This document shows, piece after piece, positions 57,819 to 64,000 of a stretch of 64,000 nucleotides of DNA (its first letter is position 1; each line of letters begins with the position of its first letter). The DNA is from Adiantum capillus-veneris. Lineage: Eukaryota > Streptophyta > Polypodiopsida > Polypodiales > Pteridaceae. Made by a program: the position numbers and the translations under genes. The stretch is taken from positions 66,388,281 through 66,452,280 of the forward strand of contig CM043956.1 of assembly GCA_014529385.2 (NCBI GenBank), written 5' to 3'. The notes beneath the pieces were generated by a model. It saw nothing but the letters and a program-made list of their open reading frames with translations. It ran no database searches and had not been told where the DNA came from.

Positions 57819-59297
57819 TCATTGTGAAAGTGCATCGGCCATTTGATTGTGCTTACTACCAATGTGAGCAATATGAAATGAAATTTGCAAAATAAAATTT
57901 TTCCACCTCATTTGTTTGTCGAAAACTTTGGTTTGCGTCATGAAGTGGTGATCCGATCGCAAAATAAATGTAGTCCCCAATAAATAGTGCTTCCATGTGT
58001 CTAGGGCATGTAGAACAACTGAAAGCTCTTTTTCGTATATGCCCAAGACTCGTTCATCGACATTGAGCCTTTGGATCTCATATGCTATTGCATGCCCTTC
58101 TTGAAGCAAAACTAATCCAATGCAATCACCACTAGAATCGCATTAGACCTCAAATGACTTTGACATATCCGGAAGCATAAAGACCGTTTGGGCCGTAAGC
58201 TTCTCTTTAAGCTTGTCAAAAGAATATTTCTCTTTAGCATTCCATGAGTACTTTACATGCTTCTTTGTTAAGTCATGCAATGGTCCTGCTATTTGGGAGA
58301 ATTTTGCTATGAATCATCTATAGTATGCACACATACCAATAAAGCTTCTTAGCTCATGTAGACTCCTTGGATTAGGCCATGCTTTTATTACCTCCAACTT
58401 TGATGGATCCATACAGATACCATCTTGAGAGATACTATGACCTATGTATTGAATCTCTTGAAGGAAAAATTTCCTCTTCTTTTGACTGATAAAAAGCTTG
58501 TTCTTCCTCAAAGCGTGAAAAATTACCTGGAGGTGTTGCTTGCATTCCTCCAAGGACTTGAAGTAGAAGGTGATATCATCCACTGAATTTGTGGTGGGGT
58601 CTAAATATTTTCTCCTTAAAAGATTGAACATGGCTGGTGCATTAATCAAGCCAAAAGGCATGACTAGATATTCATAAAGACCAAACGTTGTACGAAACGC
58701 AGTCTTTAGGATATCTTCATTCACTATCCTTATTTGATGGTGGCCACTTTTAAAGTCAATCCTACTGAAGTAAGTAGACCCTTGTAGCTTATCAAGCGTT
58801 ATTCTACCCGTGGTATGGAAATTTGTTTTTGATAGTCATATGGTTTAATGCTCGATAGTCCACACACATGCGGTATGTAGCATCTTTCATTTGCATTAAA
58901 AGTACTGGAGAACAAAAGAGAGGGGCGCTAGGCCTCACCATCCCTTTGTCTATCAACTCTTGTACTTGCCTCATGATCTCTTCTTGTTGAGCTTGGCAAA
59001 CTTGATAAGGAGGATTTTTAGGTGTGAGCTTCCTGGTAGGATCTCAATTTGATGGTCATCATCCCCTCATTTTCTAGGTAAGTCCATAGGGATATCATTT
59101 ATGAACACATCTTGGAATCCATTTAGAAAACTAGACAAGTCTAATTCTTCTTGATTCCTAACAATTTGACTTTTTAAATCATTAGCATCATTTAGCGACT
59201 CTTTGAAAAAAATTATGTACGTTGTCGTGCAGCTCCACTGCCATGTAGAGAAAAAGAGCAAAGAAATGCAAGCTAAGCTTCTTTTAAGACTACACAT
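57819..59297 (-). pseudogene. Gypsy-4 reverse transcriptase and RNase H
   Basis: RNase H (57819-58109) reads AIAYEIQRL, YEKELSVVLHAL and LRSDHHF up to QMADALSQ. RT (58314-58724) has TAFRTTFGLYEYLVMPFGL and a catalytic block SVDDITFYF, keeping D-D. Upstream (58725-59297) is broken by many stops but still shows CVDYRALNHMTIKNKFP and the pre-RT sequence. In-frame stops are numerous. Confidence 0.83.
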
Positions 59298-60458
59298 TTA
59301 ATGGTCAGTGATGAGGGCTTGTTAACAGGCCAAGTTTAATGATTAATGTATGCCAGATGCGGCTTAAAAGGTCCAACAAATTCCTTAATGATGCCAAAAA
59401 GGATTATGCTTGAAGTGAGCACAAATGGTATATTATGATCTAGAACCGTAGTGTTTGAAGTGCTCTATCGGCCTATCTTTACGGCTCGTCGATTGGAGCT
59501 ACGGTGAAGAAGTTATGGTAGTTTGAAGTTTAAGTCAATTGCAGATTTGTACCGGATTGGGAAACTGCAGCTAAGGGGATAGAAATGAAGTGAATGCACG
59601 GGCTTGAAGTGCTCACTTTTTGGAGCGCGTCGGTCTTTTCAAATCGGTGTTTGGAATTACGGTTGCCAAGTTATTGGCCGTTAAAGATTCACCGGGGCCT
59701 GGTTCCATAACAATCTGGTCGGCTCGTATGGAGTGTCATCTTGGAAATTCTGAGCTTCAGTCAGGTTTTGGAAACCGGAATCTTGTTTGGTATTTCATCT
59801 CTTGCAGTGCATTGTTAATTGGTGCTTCAATTAAATTGTATTTCATGACCAGCTAATGAAGATACAACTGATGTGCTCAGTGCCTTGGATGATAATTATG
59901 CTAAGTGTATTAAGCTTGAGAAGCATTAAAATGTCATGCTAGATTATGCATGCTAAAAGTGGTGCCAGTACGAAAGCACTTGATGAGCTCATAGTATGAA
60001 ATGTCATCTCAGGCGCGTATTGATTGTGGGATAAGATTAGCTAGACAGGGCTACTGGATAAACATTTGCTTGGCAATGCTTTGGCCGCTATGCATGTCGA
60101 ATGTGGTGCCCTCATAAAATTGGCTAGACCGCCCTAAGGCAACCAAATGGCAAGGCCGCCCAAGAGCTTAAATTAGTGGCCACCCAAATTAAAAGATCCA
60201 TTCAATGGCCGCCCAAAATGGGTTAAGTGAGTGTAAAAACAGAAGGAAAAAAGGAAGGCGATAGCGTTCAGCAGCAGCGAAGTGCGCACGAGAAAGGGAG
60301 AGAGATGATCACGCTGGCTAGCTCGCGCCTCGGTTTGTGTCGGGCATGAAATGAAGTGTGTTCAGATAGGCAAGGCGACCAAATTCAGAGCCATTTTTGC
60401 CGGTTTTTGCGCACCTCATTTTCACCACTGCCACATCATAGGGGCGTTTTTTGGGCCT

Positions 60459-60490
60459 CCCTAGCAACGACGGCGCCGTCGTTGCTAGGG
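60459..60490. repeat. Perfect 32-bp palindrome
   Basis: CCCTAGCAACGACGGC is followed directly by its exact reverse complement, with no loop, about 13 bp before a TATA-like box. Confidence 0.97.
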
Positions 60491-60757
60491 GAGGGAAAAG
60501 GCTATTAATAGAGGTTGGGAGGACATGTAGTGGTGATTATTGATTGAGGAGGGAAGTGCGAGCTAGGTTGGAGAGCTGGGGAGGGCAAGAGATCTTGAGA
60601 AGCGAGGAAGGAAAGGAAGAGAAGGTTCCTCTCTCTCGCTCTCATCCTTGGCTACTAGCAAACAAGAGAAGCCGCTCTCTCGGCCATGATCAAGAGAGGG
60701 CATGCAGGATCTTGGGAAGCGAGGAAGGAAGAGAAAGAGGTCGGAAGGCAAGCTTGG

Positions 60758-60761
<4 letters not shown>

Positions 60762-60809
<48 letters not shown>
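60762..60809. repeat. (TC)n microsatellite
   Basis: About 48 bp of TC repeats. Confidence 0.96.
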
Positions 60810-60812
<3 letters not shown>

Positions 60813-61558
60813 TGAAGAACTTGGAGACGTAGCGTATTCTCTCTCCCTCTCGAGCTTGAAGAGGAGGCAAGAAAGCAATGTTACTTCTCTCTCCCTCTCA
60901 TGCTCGGCAAGACAAAGGAGGCAAAGCTCTCTCAAACTCTCTTTTGATCTCGTTCTTGAAGCTAAGCAAGGGAGAGCTTGGACGACTACAAACCCCTAAG
61001 CTATCGGTGCAAGTTTTGCAAATCCTCTAAGGGAAAGTGAAGGAGTAAAACTGAGGAATGTGTGAAGGAGGTGAAGACCGAGAAAGACGGGGGAATGTTG
61101 AAAGATCTCTCTCAATCTTTCTCTCAATTAAACATAAAAAGGACAACAAAGGCAATCAAAGGATGCTACATAGAGATAGCTTGCACAGAATTTGGCAATA
61201 ATTGAAGCATAAAGATTAAGCAATGAGCATAATTAGGTTAATGAGGCAGATAAAGCAACAGAAGGAAATCTCATCACCGACAGTAGTCTCAAGGTTTATT
61301 AAGCATTTTGTTAAGTCCGGTGTCGTTAATGACCCGGTTAATCCTGTAAACGGGAGCTTAAACTCCTAGTTAGCAGATGATCCAAGTGACGGTGTTGTTA
61401 ACAGGACGCCTTGGCTAAGAATTAAGTTGATTTAATTGATGATTGCAGTGGTTGCTAGAGCTGTCATTGTCTCTTGTTCTCTCTCTTTCACACCTCCCAC
61501 AGCAAGAGGCCCGGCGCCTGCCCGGCTCACGTAGCGAAAACATATCCCCCGACATCTT

Positions 61559-61574
61559 TGGTGAACCCGACACG
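61559..61574 (+). other. Candidate primer-binding site
   Basis: TGGTGAACCCGACACG lies four bases after the CCCGACA end of the preceding LTR-like stretch. The form TTTGGTGAACCCGAC resembles primer sites of some plant gypsy elements. The tRNA is not identified. Confidence 0.4.
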
Positions 61575-61599
61575 AAACGAGCCAGGGTGGGAGGTAAAG

Positions 61600-62097
61600 A
61601 TGGAGATGCTAGAACAGTTGAAGCAGTTTATTGAAGATTTCAGTGCCAATGGGTTTGATAAAAATCTGGCAGCTACAGATTTTCCAAAAATGATGGAATT
61701 GGTTCAGGGGTATCTACAGGAAGCAAAAGATTTGCAGATAAAAAAGCAGATTGATGATGCTATAGCGCTAGCGCTTGATGCTGTATGTGAGCAGTATTAT
61801 GTTTTACAGGGATATGATACAGAAGGTTTTATTGCATGTTAGGAAGCTGAGATGAAGAGCCGAAATGTTCCAGAAGATCGGATGATTGCAGCTTTTGAGG
61901 AGGTTGTAAACTCTGATCTTAAAAATCAGGTTCAAGAACTGGTAGAAGAATATCCCACACGGTGGGAGTATTTTGCAGAGGAATTTATTTACAAAAGCTA
62001 AAGGATTCTAGATCGGGAAATAAAGGAGATTACTGAACGAAATAAGGTTGTCTTCAGTAAAGGTGAAGGTGGATCAGATGCAGATCCTCAACTATGA
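61600..62097 (+). pseudogene. Gag-like or unknown coiled-coil protein, N-terminal part
   Basis: Frame from the ATG at 61600 with stops TAG at 61840 and TAA at 61999, both likely former Gln codons, and ending at 62095. The sequence is helical and charged: MEMLEQLKQFIEDFS, DLQIKKQIDDAIALALDAV, EYPTRWEYFAEEF, RILDREIKEITERNK. It lies just after a primer-site-like sequence, where a retroelement gag would be expected, but has no gag signature that I can name. It leads by a frameshift near 62090 into the acidic frame that follows. Confidence 0.45.
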
Positions 62098-63349
62098 TGA
62101 CTTCTGGGCGCACATTTATGCAAGAAGTAAAGCCAAAGAGAATGCTAAGCTGTAAGTAGCAGATTCAGTTTCAGAGGAGCTTAATTTGAGAAAAGAAGAA
62201 AAGGTAAACAATGAATTTAAAGCTGGAATAGATTTATATGAATTTTTTTCAAAGATTGCTTGCATGGACGCTACCTCTAATAATGGTTCAAGCGAAGACA
62301 TAGACTGTAAAGCAAGTGGTTCACAAGCTGCTGACCTTGACATGGTTTCTTCTGAAGGAGTTCATCATGCAGATGAGCCTCTACATGACATTTCTAAAAC
62401 TATCAGCATTATAGGCAATCAGGACAACATGTTTGCTGCAAATGAGTGCATAAATAAAGCTATTATATACACAATAGCTGATGAAGTGACTAAAATTGTG
62501 GACCCACCACAGGATGAGCTTGAGGATGTCAATGAACCTATGATTGCTACTAACAATATGCTTGCAGATGTTGCTGTCACAGAAGAGGATGCTATAATCG
62601 GTGAATGTTTGTCTAGATCTGAAGGAGATGTTTATGGCAGTATAGAAGATCTTTCTGATGCGTACACCTCTTCAGAGGGGGTGCCAGATGAGCCTTTACA
62701 GTTCTATAATCTATTCTTAAGTGTAGATGAGGAATCAGAGGATGACATGGATGACTATGAAGACTGCCTAGATCATGCTGATTGTGAACAGGTTATCGAT
62801 GACAGGGGTTTTACATCTATGCTTGTAGATGGGCTGCATGAGGAGATAACTCCTACAGTTTTGATTAATGTTGAGACTTCTAAGGGTGATTTTCCTGAGG
62901 ATGCTATGGGTGAAGATCTACAAGATAAAGTTGTTTTTCATGATCAAGATGAAATCCCAATAGGTGAAAATTTGTCTGATGATACAGGTCGAGAGACTCC
63001 CAAGGGTTTTCATGATGGCTATGAAGCTAGAGGGGATGATGATGCTAAATCATCCTTGGTACTACAAAAGGTGCATAGGGTTTTTTATTTTCTTGTACAA
63101 TGTGCCAGATGTGGCTGGATTTGGATGCTATTCCTATTGATGCTTATGTCAATGATGTCTTCGCTGCCAGTAAAAGGGAGTCAAATTTCTTTCATGCTTT
63201 CTGGTAACGAGCTTAAGTTGCCAACAGTTTACGGGGTGTGGGTGCTTCACTATGCTTCAAGTGAAGCTCTAGTATATTGCGGAGCCCATCAATGCTATGT
63301 AATCTCAATAGTGTTTGATCCAGGAGATTCTACTGTTAGGTATGCATAG
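62090..63349 (+). CDS. Acidic protein with one hydrophobic segment, unknown
   Basis: The open part (62186-63349) is 387 residues, preceded in frame by DDFWAHIYARSKAKENAK and a TAA at 62153. Residues about 25-290 are very rich in Asp and Glu with little basic charge (EESEDDMDDYEDCLD). Around residues 298-325 lies one strongly hydrophobic stretch (FYFLV...WMLFLLMLMSMM), long enough to span a membrane. The last 60 residues are Cys- and aromatic-containing (VWVLHYASSEALVYCGAHQC). After a frameshift, a related-looking tail continues to 63498 (PVCGKFLIIPFDPGG). It could be the extra reading frame of an LTR element or a host gene; no homolog is recognised. Confidence 0.4.
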
Positions 63350-63500
63350 CAATTGCGTACTATTTGAACCAGAGGTAGCATATTTGTACCAGAAGTTCTT
63401 GATGATGATTGATATTGGAAATGTATGCTCGTGTGGATGTTATGACGCTCCAGTGTGTGGAAAATTTCTTATTATTCCATTTGATCCTGGGGGTTACTAA

Positions 63501-64000
63501 AGTGAAAGTGGCAGATGCAGAGGATACCAAATGCCTGATGTAGCAGACTGCATGATGCAAGGTTTTTTTTCTAGATTATGCTAAGTCGAGTGAGTGTTTG
63601 GTTATGCATTCAATAAGATAACATGGTTGGCTTCCAGCTAACTTCTTTGGACAATAATGAAGTATCTTCACTTCTTTTGAGGTGGTTATGCTAACAAAAC
63701 TTGAAGTAAAGGACTTGACACCCATTCCGTGTGCAGACAGAGTAAGGCATACTTGAGCTTGACAGGGTTCCTTAAAGAGAGCTTAATGGTCAAGCCGTGT
63801 GCATCATTAACTGTAGCACTTGAGTCTGGTGGGGTTCACTAAACAGGTTATCCATAATTGAATGCTTTGAAGATACGGCAGATAGAGTTCAAAGATTTTT
63901 GATGGGCAGCTACCTAATGCTTAAGCTAGAACATTCATGATAGGGTATAAGCCTTATTTTTTTCTTCATATGTTTACCTGTAATGTGAGTCTGATGATGG
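63501..64000. other. Non-coding stretch at window end
   Basis: No convincing frame. It may be the body of the element that starts at 59309. Confidence 0.4.

Larger units (their letters stand above)
56345..59297 (-). mobile_element. Chromodomain gypsy element (Gypsy-4), 5'-truncated and decayed
   Basis: Minus-strand remains in the order RT, RNase H, integrase, chromodomain-like tail, without gag, protease or LTRs. Protein blocks differ from Gypsy-1, so it is another chromovirus lineage. The left boundary follows the tail near 56345. The right boundary is taken at the first coding block, 59297. Confidence 0.85.
59309..61554 (+). repeat. Candidate long LTR
   Basis: A non-coding 2.2-kb stretch that begins near TGATGAGGG (59309) and ends CCCGACA (61554), directly before a primer-site-like sequence and a gag-like start. 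It contains a TATA-like CTATTAATAGAGG at about 60503, a perfect 32-bp palindrome and a TC microsatellite. The partner LTR would be outside the window, so the boundaries are tentative. Frames across 60544-60999 are low-complexity and not counted as a gene. Confidence 0.35.

Noticed and set aside
60544-60999. Open frame of 151 codons
   Set aside because: Low complexity with a TC-repeat core; lies within LTR-like non-coding DNA.
62090-63349. Envelope-like protein
   Set aside because: Only one hydrophobic segment supports it; no signal peptide or other envelope feature, and pol is not in the window.

Overview
This window looks like nuclear DNA of a land plant: short GT-AG introns, plant-type Ty1/copia and Ty3/gypsy elements with tRNA-Met primer sites, a dual-RNase H (Tat-type) gypsy element, CACTA and hAT transposase relics, and long AG/TC microsatellites. 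The unfamiliar gene families and the element mix suggest a large, repeat-rich genome such as a fern, but that is an inference that cannot be proved here. No intact conventional housekeeping gene was found. Nearly all coding sequence is mobile-element derived or decayed, and most in-frame stops sit where a C-to-T change in CAG, CAA or CGA would create them. Layout: (1) 1-15335 is a spliced gene of unknown family split by a 13.4-kb chromovirus (1385-14794, 142-bp LTRs, target duplication CGAGC). The chromovirus itself carries a minus-strand copia element (1985-6663, target duplication GTACT) that has lost its reverse transcriptase, and a 2.7-kb LTR-like insert (9750-12479). (2) 15557-16399, just downstream, is the most unusual locus: a histone H3-like reading frame that begins with the exact first ten codons of H3, then carries about 144 extra residues, then a full H3 histone fold broken by one stop codon. 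An 81-bp-arm inverted repeat follows at 16661-16827. (3) 17075-25205 holds minus-strand relics: two unrecognised multi-exon genes, a CACTA (TNP2-like) transposase and a hAT transposase, with microsatellites and hairpins between. (4) 25206-32492 is mostly non-coding: short tandem repeats, two orphan copia-type LTRs with adjacent primer-binding sites, and a pair of ~640-bp direct repeats around 1.4 kb. (5) 32732-41446 is a nearly complete, recently inserted Tat-type gypsy element on the minus strand (LTRs 1139 and 1142 bp, only about 1 percent different by eye, duplication ACGG). It interrupts an exon whose reading frame continues across the insertion. (6) 41491-49127 is AT-rich non-coding DNA with further orphan LTRs and a diverged ~150-bp satellite-like array (46560-47990). 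(7) 49150-59297 holds a LINE endonuclease fragment, a second, decayed dual-RNase H gypsy element and a 5'-truncated chromodomain gypsy element. (8) 59309-64000 appears to be a long LTR, a primer site and the start of another plus-strand element, coding for a coiled-coil region and a very acidic protein with one hydrophobic segment. Working together: the window is a layered insertion record rather than a functional operon or pathway. The possible exceptions are the H3-like frame, the acidic membrane-segment protein and the unrecognised minus-strand genes, which may be captured or divergent host functions.
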